Source: a virus | DNA: 64,000 bases | Direction: 5' to 3' (one strand) | IMG/VR virus record: IMGVR_UViG_3300042402_003062 | Location: 1-64,000 of that record | Translations under genes and position numbers: made by a program | Notes under the pieces: model-generated | What the model was told of the DNA's origin: nothing | Databases searched by the model: none | The model's input: only the letters and a program-made list of their open reading frames with translations | In this document: positions 23,566 to 32,271 of the stretch, one piece after another | Layout of the letters: the number at the start of each line of letters is the position of its first letter | Numbering within the stretch: the stretch's first letter is position 1

Positions 23566-23798
23566 AAACTATAGAATACTACTGCAGTCACCACTTCGAT
23601 CCAGCATCAGCTGCTACTATGCTAGCTCCTGATTGGCTTGAAGCTAAGATTAATGCAGCACACCTTACAATCACAGACTTATTATTCATTGACTATATGC
23701 ACCGTGACAACGGACGTATAGGTAAGATATCTAAAGCTGTTAAACACTGGATGAAACTCCTCGATGAAATTAATGGAGTACATTCCAGTATTGACTAA
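23562..23798 (+). CDS. Hypothetical protein, 78 aa
   Basis: MKTIEYYCSHHFDPASAATM..., mostly helical, with a C-terminal ISKAVKHWMKLLDEINGV. Overlaps the previous gene as ATGA. No motif recognised. Confidence 0.55.
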   Translation: MKTIEYYCSHHFDPASAATMLAPDWLEAKINAAHLTITDLLFIDYMHRDNGRIGKISKAVKHWMKLLDEINGVHSSID

Positions 23799-24215
23799 AA
23801 CACCATGTTACTGATTATGACTAGAGAGAGTAACAGTCGTTGGAGAGTCATAGCTCGTGAACGATACGTTGGATGTGATATTCCTCAAGTAGAGTACGTC
23901 ATTGGTAGTTGTCTTAATTGACTACATCAAAGCTCTACCCGTTACTGCTAATAACGGCCTTCTTTTGTCTACATTCTAGATACCTTCTGTCCAATACTAA
24001 CAGACACAATAAGTATTACTACGCTACGTCACTGCATGCACACGTAGCTTGTGTTGTCTTAAACTCAATTAATACATACACACCTGTCTAATCCGCCATT
24101 CTATATGTCTGAATAGCTTAATACAGAACAAAGCGCTGGTCGTCACTGACTAGAGATGAGGTGCAATTCCTCTGACGACACCTAACAAACATCACACAAT
24201 ATCATAAGGACTCAA
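23799..24215 (+). ncRNA. Third non-coding stretch, 417 nt, with hairpins
   Basis: No coding frame. Contains GTTACT...AGTAAC (about 23809-23836), GCTACGT-cactgcatgcac-ACGTAGC (about 24022-24047) and the tRNA-like minihelix at 24139-24182. It precedes the AAA ATPase gene, so it may be a long 5' leader or a separate RNA. Confidence 0.35.
24139..24182 (+). other. tRNA-acceptor/T-arm-like minihelix
   Basis: A perfect 7-bp stem GTCGTCA / TGACGAC encloses an 11-nt spacer plus a GAGG-TGCAATT-CCTC arm that abuts the 3' strand directly. It is followed by ACC. This is the acceptor plus T-arm geometry of a tRNA with a 7-nt T-loop (TGCAATT versus consensus TTCRANY). D and anticodon arms are absent, so it is not a normal tRNA; it may be a remnant or a mimic. 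Confidence 0.3.
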
Positions 24216-25397
24216 ATGAACCAACAAGAATTAACCATTATCACAAACAACATCAAAGGTCAAATCACAGACAAGCTAATCGCTCCTTTGTGTATAGCTG
24301 GAGCACCTGGAACAGGTAAATCTACTCAAATTCGTCTCATCGCAGAAGAACTTCGAATGAACCTAATCACTCAGTCAGCGCCATGTTTAACCGTGGAATC
24401 CCTCAGCGGCTTACCAAACGAGTACGCAGCACCGCAGTATCAAGCATTTGCTATTGATGGAGCACCCCCTCAAGCAACAGCTTGGTCTATTCCGGAACTC
24501 ATTGCCGCAACACTTCGCGCAGCATCTGAAAAGCCTACCATCTTGCTTTTAGATGATTTCCATATGGTTCCTCCACACCTTCAGGCGTACTTTTACAGCC
24601 TCCTACTCGAACGTCGTCTCGGTAACTATCGTCTCGCAGACAATGTAGCAATCATTCTTACCATGAATGACTCAGAACTCGCAGGATTTTCCGGTATTTC
24701 ATCACCAGTACGTAATCGTTTATCTATCCTACCTATCGAATTTAACTTCGAGCATTGGTTAAACACATTTGGTAATCGTCTGCACTACTTGGTGGCCTCA
24801 TTTCTTCGTGCCAAACCCCACTTTTGTATTGAGCCAGAAACTACTTCTGTTGAGGGATTTGCTTCAGCTCGTGCTTGGACATCGATTGCAGCTGAATTAT
24901 CAGTACACACCGATGACTTCCTACAAGCTAACGCAAAACGCATCGCAGGTATGCAAGTATCACACAGTGCCGCTCAAGCATTTCAAACTCATGTCAACTA
25001 CGTAGGAGCAATCGACTTTACAAAAACAGTAACATCCCGTACGCTAGTTGATCTAGCTAAACAAGATCCACTTGACTCAATCATTTACGCGTATATCACA
25101 AATTTCATTAATACAGTGGATGATGGGTTATACCTATTTGATCTTCTAACAACCAACAAAAACCAATCAGTATTCGTTGGCTTTATCTTTGGAGAACTGT
25201 ACACAAAGTACATCAACGTCTCTGCAGATCATCCATTATCCGATGGACTTTTATTTGTCATTGATAAGCTTCTTAACATGCCTATGGAACACTCAAAGTA
25301 CGCGCACACATCAAAAGAAAAACTCACTAAAGTCTTCGCAGAAGAAATTCCAAACCGCTCACATTTCATGGGCATAGCTCAGGAATACCTGCTTTAA
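24216..25397 (+). CDS. MoxR-type AAA+ ATPase (N4 gp24-like), 393 aa
   Basis: Walker A is GAPGTGKS (29-36), Walker B is TILLLDDFHM (about 110-119), and a sensor-like NVAIILTMNDSE and an arginine-finger-like SPVRNRLS follow. The order matches MoxR/RavA-type AAA+ proteins, which act as chaperones with VWA partners. Such a VWA protein is encoded two genes downstream, the same pair as N4 gp24/gp25. It probably remodels a phage or host complex during the replication phase. Start set by ATAAGGACTCAA-ATG. Confidence 0.82.
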   Translation: MNQQELTIITNNIKGQITDKLIAPLCIAGAPGTGKSTQIRLIAEELRMNLITQSAPCLTVESLSGLPNEYAAPQYQAFAIDGAPPQATAWSIPELIAATLRAASEKPTILLLDDFHMVPPHLQAYFYSLLLERRLGNYRLADNVAIILTMNDSELAGFSGISSPVRNRLSILPIEFNFEHWLNTFGNRLHYLVASFLRAKPHFCIEPETTSVEGFASARAWTSIAAELSVHTDDFLQANAKRIAGMQVSHSAAQAFQTHVNYVGAIDFTKTVTSRTLVDLAKQDPLDSIIYAYITNFINTVDDGLYLFDLLTTNKNQSVFVGFIFGELYTKYINVSADHPLSDGLLFVIDKLLNMPMEHSKYAHTSKEKLTKVFAEEIPNRSHFMGIAQEYLL

Positions 25398-25411
25398 GGA
25401 AACTTTAAGAA

Positions 25412-25931
25412 ATGGCGTTATACAACCTTCAAGACGTTCTCCCACTAGGAGTACTAACAGGCTCTCGCGCATTTAACTGTGCCACAGCTGAGTCTTGACT
25501 GGGACATTGTTATATTGCGTCGTCACTGTCCAGTATTAACTGAAGAAGCAATAGAAATTATCAGCAATACTAATTTTATTGATGATAGTTTAGATATTAA
25601 AGAATACTATGATGACGAATCAAATACTACTTTTTCAATTGCCGGATATGATTTGTCTGATCACCCAGAATTTGAGGACGAGCCATTCATTGGGTATGAT
25701 AAACCAACAATTTGGGGCCCTCTACTACAAATTATCAAGTATGTAGATGACTACGATAACATCATAAATTTATTTGTTTATGAGGGGAAGGATGCTATAA
25801 TACTGGATAAGTTTAAGGAACTAAATCAACTCATGGTATTTCTTTACAGCCACACAAATCACGACAAACAGGCACGTATCGAATCATTCATAAAACTCTG
25901 TGCCAATTGTAAAATCACAGATCACACATAA
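25412..25931 (+). CDS. Nucleotidyltransferase-fold protein read across a +1 frameshift, about 172 aa if shifted
   Basis: The first frame from ATG 25412 gives MALYNLQDVLPLGVLTGSRA-FNCATAES, then TGA. The next frame carries on with DWDIVILRRHCPVL. Joined, they form the Pol-beta-type nucleotidyltransferase signature GSRAx...SDWD, with the catalytic D-x-D split by the shift. A second reading from GTG 25479 would lack the G-S motif, so it is unlikely to be the real start. The shift point TCT TGA C resembles the release-factor-2 type of +1 frameshift (stop TGAC). It may be programmed, or a mutation or assembly error. The gene lies between the AAA and VWA genes. Confidence 0.6.
25493..25499 (+). other. 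Candidate +1 frameshift site TCT TGA C
   Basis: Skipping T25496 joins Ser28 to GAC TGG GAC (Asp-Trp-Asp). TGA followed by C is the poorest stop context, as in prfB (CTT TGA C). No AGGGGG-type stimulator is seen just upstream, so support is partial. Confidence 0.45.
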
Positions 25932-25941
25932 GGAGTCTTAA

Positions 25942-27357
25942 ATGACTAAACCAGAATTTCTATACGAAGCAAAGTCTTTTATTTTTAAAGAAGTTGCTAA
26001 ATCTACCAACCAATTAGTCGGGCAAAGCAAAACCTCATCAATGATCGCAAATTTATTTGTCAATCTACCAATCACAGTTGAAGCCCGCTTCATCGAAGAT
26101 CTACCAAAGCCAACAAAACAACTCAACCAACTGGAAGAATTTGTTACGGCTTACCTTAAACACGATGATACTTCTAAAGTAGTCATTGCATTTTTCTATT
26201 CATCTGAAAAACACCTTACAAAAATCATGAAACGTATCGAAAAGTTTCCACTTTACTTTGCATACTTGTACATGCGTGAAGCCCTAAAAGTAACACGACT
26301 TATGAACACTGCAACTCATTACCGCATGATGTCAAATATCATCAAACATCATAAACCTAGCCTATCACCAACTGAGCACTATCGCTACAGCATCATGGCA
26401 AACGAATATGTTGTCAACGCAACACTTACAAAATTGTTTGCTGCGTCAGCAATTCAGTCTAAGTTATCTGACATCCTTACCCACCAACGTTACAAAACGG
26501 AATGGGAAACTTTGTCTGAAATGGACATTCTTGTTGAACTTTTAAAATCTGCTGAAGTATCAAACACAACGATATTCGACGGATTCATGTTTGATGAAAG
26601 CAACGGGTTACTTGCTCCAGAACAAACTGAATGGGATCGTACTATCAACACCAATGAGTCAATCATCACAGATCTTGGGGAATCAGTTACAAACGCACTT
26701 GCTTCAGCATCTCGCGGAACTGGTACAGAATCAATCTTCGAAGCAGCATTTGCAGCAAAGAAAGTAAAAACTGGATGGTTCAAAAAACTCAGCGCTAAGT
26801 TTAGCAAAGACGTTTTCCACACAACAAGCTCATTCCGTTCAGAATGGTCTAGCCTAAACATCGTATACCGTCATAAGTTTAAATCTCCAAAACACACGTT
26901 TGAAGATCACAAACTTTCAGTCATCTTGTCAATCGATCACTCCGGTTCAGTATCGACCGATGGTTTGCAAAAGCTATTTTATCTGTTCACAAAACACTCC
27001 AAATCAATCGCAGACTTGCACATTCTTATCCATGATACGGAAATTGTTAAAGAGTTCCATATCAAATCGGACTATGACATCGCAACTCAGCCAGAATTTA
27101 CACAAGCACTTGGTAATCGTATTGCCTGTGGTGGAACAAGTCACTTTAAAGTATTTGAACGTATCTCAGATATGATCAAAACTAAAATAGTTGATCCAGA
27201 AAAAACGTTGTACATTTCATTCAGTGACAATTACAGCGATATCCAAGCATCTTGGAGTAAGCTTCCAATCATGCGAAAACTTTACACAACTATCTTCCTA
27301 GCTCCAGTTGATAACCCTATGGCAATCACTGGAACTATGGACATTGCAATGAGCTAA
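25942..27357 (+). CDS. VWA-domain protein (N4 gp25-like), 471 aa
   Basis: The C-terminal third has a von Willebrand A fold: SVILSIDHSGSVSTDG contains the MIDAS DxSGS (D331), and ACGGTSHFKVFE (about 396) supplies the MIDAS Thr. TLYISFSDNYSD matches the third metal strand. The N-terminal 250 residues are helical. VWA proteins of this kind pair with MoxR-type AAA ATPases, here the gene at 24216. The gene ends inside a strong hairpin. Confidence 0.82.
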   Translation: MTKPEFLYEAKSFIFKEVAKSTNQLVGQSKTSSMIANLFVNLPITVEARFIEDLPKPTKQLNQLEEFVTAYLKHDDTSKVVIAFFYSSEKHLTKIMKRIEKFPLYFAYLYMREALKVTRLMNTATHYRMMSNIIKHHKPSLSPTEHYRYSIMANEYVVNATLTKLFAASAIQSKLSDILTHQRYKTEWETLSEMDILVELLKSAEVSNTTIFDGFMFDESNGLLAPEQTEWDRTINTNESIITDLGESVTNALASASRGTGTESIFEAAFAAKKVKTGWFKKLSAKFSKDVFHTTSSFRSEWSSLNIVYRHKFKSPKHTFEDHKLSVILSIDHSGSVSTDGLQKLFYLFTKHSKSIADLHILIHDTEIVKEFHIKSDYDIATQPEFTQALGNRIACGGTSHFKVFERISDMIKTKIVDPEKTLYISFSDNYSDIQASWSKLPIMRKLYTTIFLAPVDNPMAITGTMDIAMS

Positions 27358-27374
27358 GGATTTTTCCTTAGCTC
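27351..27374 (+). terminator. Hairpin at the end of the VWA gene
   Basis: Perfect 9-bp stem GAGCTAAGG / CCTTAGCTC with an ATTTTT loop. It contains the VWA stop codon, and the 5' arm holds an SD-like TAAGG. There is no downstream T tract, so mRNA stabilisation or attenuation is likely. Confidence 0.55.
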
Positions 27375-27392
27375 CACTCTAAGGACTTAATT

Positions 27393-28355
27393 ATGATCAA
27401 CCCTATCACAGTAGCACAAGCAATTAACAAACTCAAACCAGATCTAAAAGAATTCTGGGAAGAACTTGAAGCATCTAGCAACTATCAGTCACTTGAAGGA
27501 TTTAACCCAGTTTCAGATTTGGATAAATTCAAAATGGAACTCCGTATAATCTACCTTCAACTACACTCTCAACGATACCTATCTTCACGTATGAAAATCC
27601 CAGCTTTTGACTATATTAGCTACACCAAAACCATGCAACTACCGAATCAAAAAACTATAGGTTTACCTAAAGAATTTATTCTCGGTCATGTAGAAAATCC
27701 TGGGCAGTACCTAAACAAGTATCTCCGTACTAAGTTAGAACTCACAGCAGGAACCAAACGCGCTCCAACCGCAGTATCATCCAACCTTCAAGCTAATGCA
27801 TTTTCTTTACAACTCTTTGATCAAGCACTTGCTAAACAGAAAAAAGTATCATCTGCTGACGCTATCAAGTACTTTGAACAAATCAAAAAATTTCCTGAGC
27901 CAATATTCACACAGTTTCTGGACACGATTTGTAAATATCTACCAGAACCTTCACAAAAATTTCAAGATACGTTAGCAAATTCTAGTACACTAACAACATT
28001 GCATCAAGCTACACCTAATACTACGTACATACGTTTGCAGCGTTGGCATATACGACATATTGCTAGTCAATTCGTGGTGCCATTGCTTTCTGCATCTTTT
28101 GGAGAAACAGATTCTGCTTTTGTACCATTTATTTGTGGTATTCCTCGAAAACCAACACCTACCCAAGCAGAAGTGGATGCTCTTGTGCAAACTGTTATTG
28201 TTATCGGTGCATCTAATAATCCAGCAAAAGAGTACATCATTTCTTGTCTCAAAACTCATTTAGCCCATCCGGCATATAAAGAGTATTACGCTGCCACACG
28301 CAAAGCTTTATTAAGTAATGCACAAATAACAATTGACTTACTTAAGGACGTATAA
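27393..28355 (+). CDS. Hypothetical protein, 320 aa
   Basis: Helical throughout (VAQAINKLKPDLKEFWEEL; ADAIKYFEQIKKFPEPIF). The N-terminal part has PNQKTIGLPKEFILGHV. The stop overlaps the next start (TAATG). It lies in the AAA/VWA operon and may be a partner of that system. No family is recognised. Confidence 0.65.
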   Translation: MINPITVAQAINKLKPDLKEFWEELEASSNYQSLEGFNPVSDLDKFKMELRIIYLQLHSQRYLSSRMKIPAFDYISYTKTMQLPNQKTIGLPKEFILGHVENPGQYLNKYLRTKLELTAGTKRAPTAVSSNLQANAFSLQLFDQALAKQKKVSSADAIKYFEQIKKFPEPIFTQFLDTICKYLPEPSQKFQDTLANSSTLTTLHQATPNTTYIRLQRWHIRHIASQFVVPLLSASFGETDSAFVPFICGIPRKPTPTQAEVDALVQTVIVIGASNNPAKEYIISCLKTHLAHPAYKEYYAATRKALLSNAQITIDLLKDV

Positions 28356-29029
28356 TGAATGAATTTCAATACCAACTCATGCTGCAAAAAATTGACGATT
28401 GTAAGTACTTAAAAGATCTAAAAACTCTTATTTATGGGCTACCTCTAAACGCATATAACTTTAACTCCAGTAATATCCAAATAGAAATTTATAAGTATAA
28501 ACTATTTGCAAAAGCTTTTACAAAGTTTCGAACTGAGTCTAAAAGTATTTTACCTGACAAGTTTTATGAACGTCGAGTATATGTGCAAAACAGACTTATT
28601 AATTATATTACAACAGAAGAATCATTAGTAGACAGAAAGCAATTTCTCTCACTTTTTGAATATGACGACCATGTTCAAGTCCCTTCACTCAGTGATACAC
28701 AAGTAAAAGCGCTAACATACATTATCGGTAATGAGATAGTACCTTTTGACATGCACACAAGCATTCGCTCATCCTCATTAGAACCAAGTAGTCTATTCCG
28801 TTTATATACTAAGGTAGATAGCACATATATACTTGAAACTTGGATCCGTTTTTATACTATACCAAGAGATCATATTTTGGTTAAATTACTACAACGTCAA
28901 TTTTTAGCTGAACATAACCCTACAGTATTTGCCACAGAAGCTGAAAAATTAGCAACTCATAAGATATTGTTACAGCATGCTATCGACGCAATTGATGCAC
29001 TAGACGGAAAATTTTATGAGCAACAGTGA
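28355..29029 (+). CDS. Hypothetical protein, 224 aa
   Basis: MNEFQYQLMLQKIDDCKYLK..., helical, with KFYERRVYVQNRLINYIT. Overall layout resembles the C-terminal half of the 320-aa protein just before it, and both end in long helices, so distant paralogy is possible. Overlaps the nuclease gene by 14 nt. Function unknown. Confidence 0.6.
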   Translation: MNEFQYQLMLQKIDDCKYLKDLKTLIYGLPLNAYNFNSSNIQIEIYKYKLFAKAFTKFRTESKSILPDKFYERRVYVQNRLINYITTEESLVDRKQFLSLFEYDDHVQVPSLSDTQVKALTYIIGNEIVPFDMHTSIRSSSLEPSSLFRLYTKVDSTYILETWIRFYTIPRDHILVKLLQRQFLAEHNPTVFATEAEKLATHKILLQHAIDAIDALDGKFYEQQ

Positions 29030-29510
29030 ATCAACTCTTCAGATGACAACAGTCTCAATGGTTAATCAGCTTTACCCAAGCTTATTACTAAATCTTTCTC
29101 TAAATGGTGTGACTCTACTTGGATCACCAACACAAAAAGCTCAGATCATTCAGCAAGCTCGTCGTGAAGGGCTTACTCCAGGCATTCCAGATCTGTTGGT
29201 ATATTTACCAGAAGGCAAAGTTCTTAACTGGGAGTTCAAACGTCCTAAAGGCGGAGTTCAATCGCAGGAACAACTCAATATCCAGCAACAACTCACTAAC
29301 CTTGGACATCACTACGAAATCATCCGCTCCACTGAAGCAGCATTTGTTTCTATTACTGCACACACAACAGAAGTATTTCGCCAAGCACAGTATGACTCTA
29401 TCAAACCGAAGTCTATAAATGAACGCACCATAGAAAAATTCCAGCATTGGCCAGTTGGTACTCATATTGCTCCAATCCTGATCAATCTGCAAAAACTCTA
29501 TGGTCTATAG
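29016..29510 (+). CDS. VRR-NUC-type nuclease, 164 aa
   Basis: The VRR-NUC signature is clear: RREGLTPGIPDLLVYLPEG (catalytic Asp), LNWEFKRPKGGVQS (E-x-K with basic residue) and QSQEQLNIQQQLTNLGHHYE (conserved Q and final helix). The fold is PD-(D/E)XK; members cut branched or flapped DNA. It probably works in replication or recombination with the helicase genes downstream. The following hairpin ends the unit. Confidence 0.8.
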   Translation: MSNSESTLQMTTVSMVNQLYPSLLLNLSLNGVTLLGSPTQKAQIIQQARREGLTPGIPDLLVYLPEGKVLNWEFKRPKGGVQSQEQLNIQQQLTNLGHHYEIIRSTEAAFVSITAHTTEVFRQAQYDSIKPKSINERTIEKFQHWPVGTHIAPILINLQKLYGL

Positions 29511-29584
29511 CGGATAAGAGCCACACTATATCGTTAAGATCATGGGGCCGGCAGCCTAAAGCTACCAAAAGTTTTAAACTCTTG

Positions 29585-29621
29585 AACTAATTGAGCCCAT
29601 TTTTATGGGTTCTATTTAGTT
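29585..29621 (+). terminator. Long hairpin after the nuclease gene
   Basis: Outer stem AACTAA / TTAGTT and inner stem GAGCCCAT-tttt-ATGGGTTC (one G-U) stacked with a small internal loop, followed by TAACTTTTAC. It resembles a weak intrinsic terminator. Confidence 0.55.
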
Positions 29622-29648
29622 TAACTTTTACACTCACTGGAGCATCGA

Positions 29649-29804
29649 ATGAAAACTATAAACGGAACAAAAATCCAACAAATTAATGGTAAGTTTCATG
29701 TAGTATTACTTAAACATCGCACAGTTACACATACTTACAAAATATTTGACACATTTCAAGAAGCAGCTCACTATAAACGATATACACTCCACATCACTAT
29801 TTAA
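29649..29804 (+). CDS. Small protein, 51 aa
   Basis: MKTINGTKIQQINGKFHVVL then an AP2/homing-type like beta start and a helix (FQEAAHYKRYTLHI). Preceded by GGAGCATCGA. The short strand-helix layout is common in small phage proteins; function unknown. Confidence 0.5.
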   Translation: MKTINGTKIQQINGKFHVVLLKHRTVTHTYKIFDTFQEAAHYKRYTLHITI

Positions 29805-29814
29805 GGACTCAATT

Positions 29815-30324
29815 ATGTCAATTGGATACTATGACTACGCAGGATTATGCAGAAATTTTTTATACCCAAATCAATTATCTGGTAAAACTGCAGAAAATCG
29901 AATGTCTTTTCGAGCTAGAACTATATACTCTTACAGTTCAGTCTTAGCAGAATTTGATACTGCTAACAATATACTTTGGGTTAACAAACATATTGCAAAC
30001 TATTCTAACACAAGCCGTAAACACGCAAACGCATTGTACACCGCAGCTAAAGGATTACGCAACAGTCCAGAAATAATGCAAACTGATCTTGATCAAACAC
30101 CTATCCAAAATCTTAACCAGTACTGGGAAGATATACAAACCGATACTGCTTCTTATCTAAGAGCACGTACTCGTAAAGAACAGCTCAAAGGGATCATTCA
30201 TGCAACATACCAAGAAGCCCTTAGATACGCAGATATTAAATGCATTGATAAACGTTTAGCTGTATACAAACACAAAAATGTAATATTCGCAAAACTCATG
30301 GAACACAAATTACTTTACCGGTAA
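29815..30324 (+). CDS. Hypothetical protein, 169 aa
   Basis: Start at ATG 29815 after TAAGGACTCAATT. The sequence (MSIGYYDYAGLCRNFLYPNQ...) contains a recurring phage element, NILWVNKHIANYSNTSRKHAN, in which hydroxylated and basic residues lie on helices. The C-terminal half is helical. I recognise the pattern from phages with replication genes nearby but cannot assign a function. Confidence 0.6.
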   Translation: MSIGYYDYAGLCRNFLYPNQLSGKTAENRMSFRARTIYSYSSVLAEFDTANNILWVNKHIANYSNTSRKHANALYTAAKGLRNSPEIMQTDLDQTPIQNLNQYWEDIQTDTASYLRARTRKEQLKGIIHATYQEALRYADIKCIDKRLAVYKHKNVIFAKLMEHKLLYR

Positions 30325-30374
30325 AAATAAGGTAGACAATAAAACAATTTACACAAAATTTTAAAGGAGCAACA

Positions 30375-32216
30375 ATGCAGTCTAGACCATATCAAACTTC
30401 AGCAGTTGAGCAAATCCAGTTGCATAAAGCTAATCTCATCATTTCACCCCAGCGTTCTGGTAAGTCCTTTATGATGGAATTAGCAATTGATACCCATCAG
30501 TTCCGCAAGGTATTGATCATTGTTGGTTTCCGCAAAATTGTCACCCAACTAGCAAGTTACTTCCCAAATGATCACACATTTATCCTTGCAGGAAAACAAT
30601 ATGATCACAACAACCGAGTTCATCTTGCCAGTTTCCAAACATTCGCCAACCGGGATATTCAGCTTGACCAATACGACTGCATCATCATTGACGAGTTCCA
30701 TTCACGAACCTCTCAAGCAGTTTATGAACTAGTCAACCAACCAGACTGCACCAAGCTTTTATTCACAGGAACCCCATTAACAAACTCAAATAAGCTAATC
30801 ACCAAAGGAATTGATCATTATATTCAGCCAACCTCCGTAAAGGAGTTACTGGATAATAACTGGCTAGCACCAACACGATTCATGTCTAACTCAAATATAT
30901 TGGGGGATCACGCAGCTGAACTACAAACTAACAAAACTGATTTTGATGAGTCAATGGTTCGTCAAATCATCAAAAAAGAGGACTTACTTCAGAATGTACT
31001 TAACCTCATCATCGAGCATGACCTTGACACACAGCATAAAGCAGTTGTATACGTAAACTTTATTGCTACAGCAGACGAGTTATATGAGCTCATCAAACAT
31101 CGCACAAACGTCTTTATTGTTCACTCTAAACTTACTTCAGCCCAGCAAGAAACAGCTCTCACACAGTACGAACAAGCTCAATCAGCAATCCTTATCAACG
31201 TCAGAGCCCTTTCTCTTGGGTGGGATTCTCCAACCACTGATACAATCATTTATGCAATGTTTACAAAAATTCATTCACTTGCATTGCAAATTATGTGGCG
31301 CGCATCAACAATCAATCCAGCCAATCCGCACAAAGTAGCAACAGTCTACGATCTTGTGGGACAATTAGCAATAATCAACCCTTACACAGATTTCAAAGCT
31401 TACTCCAAAAAGAAATCTTGCAGAGACTTATGTAATGAACAGTATGCCAACAGTCCTATGGAACACTACTTCTGTATGGAAGCATGCGCAGGTGAACCAA
31501 TTCTTATCAAGTGTAATGGAGAACTTGCTTATTCACACCAATCTAATCCATTTATTTCAAACTTTCAAGTAACAGCTGGTGTGCCTTGCCAACAATCTCG
31601 CCCAAGTTGGGAGTTTCAATTCAAACAAACTGATAACGGTATAGGATCGATCACTAAGTGGTCTAAATGCTCATGTGGCACAACAACTCGCTACGATGTA
31701 CAAACACTTGCAGAACCATCACAAATGATCCCTGTATACGACGATTCAATCCGTCGGAACACTGTGACAATCGTATACTCACAAGCTCACAAAAAAGCTC
31801 TGGCACTGTTTGATGATGTATCTAAACCACGTTACAAAATTCTTATGTTTAATTCATCAGAGGAATTATATACTCAAGCTTGTACATTTTTCCGTCCACA
31901 ACAATTCCAAATCATCTCTAACCGTGCCCTACCTAAATTACCTAATGTCGCAGTCAACAAACAACTTGACGCAGCAATGGATCTAATCTCATGGGAATCG
32001 CAGAACACTGGGTTTGTTAGGAAGTTAATCCGCATGAAATTTGAGCACATAGTAAACTTTTTCGGACTAAAATCAGGTATGGTATTTTACGTAATGAAAG
32101 CAGTTACTACGGATAATGAAAAATCCATTCTTGCACATTTAAGCAACACAACATTTGAACGTACAGATTTTATCCGATATTGCACAAAACTACAAAATAC
32201 TATTAAGGAGAAATAA
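30375..32216 (+). CDS. SF2 DNA/RNA helicase, 613 aa
   Basis: ATP-dependent strand separation during replication or recombination. Motif I is SPQRSGKSFM (about 26-35), motif II is DEFH in CIIIDEFHSR, and motif III is LFTGTPLTNS. Domain 2 has KAVVYVNFIATADELYEL, FIVHSKL, ILINVRALSLGWDSPTTDT (motif V) and IMWRAST (motif VI, with R in place of the usual QRxGR). The C-terminal 250 residues contain Cys-rich sequence (KWSKCSCGTTTRYDV) and may be a DNA-binding extension. N4 has a helicase in this part of its map (gp37). Confidence 0.85.
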   Translation: MQSRPYQTSAVEQIQLHKANLIISPQRSGKSFMMELAIDTHQFRKVLIIVGFRKIVTQLASYFPNDHTFILAGKQYDHNNRVHLASFQTFANRDIQLDQYDCIIIDEFHSRTSQAVYELVNQPDCTKLLFTGTPLTNSNKLITKGIDHYIQPTSVKELLDNNWLAPTRFMSNSNILGDHAAELQTNKTDFDESMVRQIIKKEDLLQNVLNLIIEHDLDTQHKAVVYVNFIATADELYELIKHRTNVFIVHSKLTSAQQETALTQYEQAQSAILINVRALSLGWDSPTTDTIIYAMFTKIHSLALQIMWRASTINPANPHKVATVYDLVGQLAIINPYTDFKAYSKKKSCRDLCNEQYANSPMEHYFCMEACAGEPILIKCNGELAYSHQSNPFISNFQVTAGVPCQQSRPSWEFQFKQTDNGIGSITKWSKCSCGTTTRYDVQTLAEPSQMIPVYDDSIRRNTVTIVYSQAHKKALALFDDVSKPRYKILMFNSSEELYTQACTFFRPQQFQIISNRALPKLPNVAVNKQLDAAMDLISWESQNTGFVRKLIRMKFEHIVNFFGLKSGMVFYVMKAVTTDNEKSILAHLSNTTFERTDFIRYCTKLQNTIKEK

Positions 32217-32271
32217 TTCAGATGCTACAGCAATGGATTGCTACTCCAACAATCACACAAAAGGAATCAGA

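Noticed and set aside
22347-24215. Canonical tRNA gene cluster
   Set aside because: D-arm-like and T-arm-like pieces occur, but no full cloverleaf with anticodon loop and GGTTCGAATCC-type arm could be built by eye.
25479-25931. Independent gene starting at GTG 25479
   Set aside because: No ribosome-binding site is seen, and the catalytic G-S motif lies upstream in the other frame, so a frameshifted single gene explains the sequence better.
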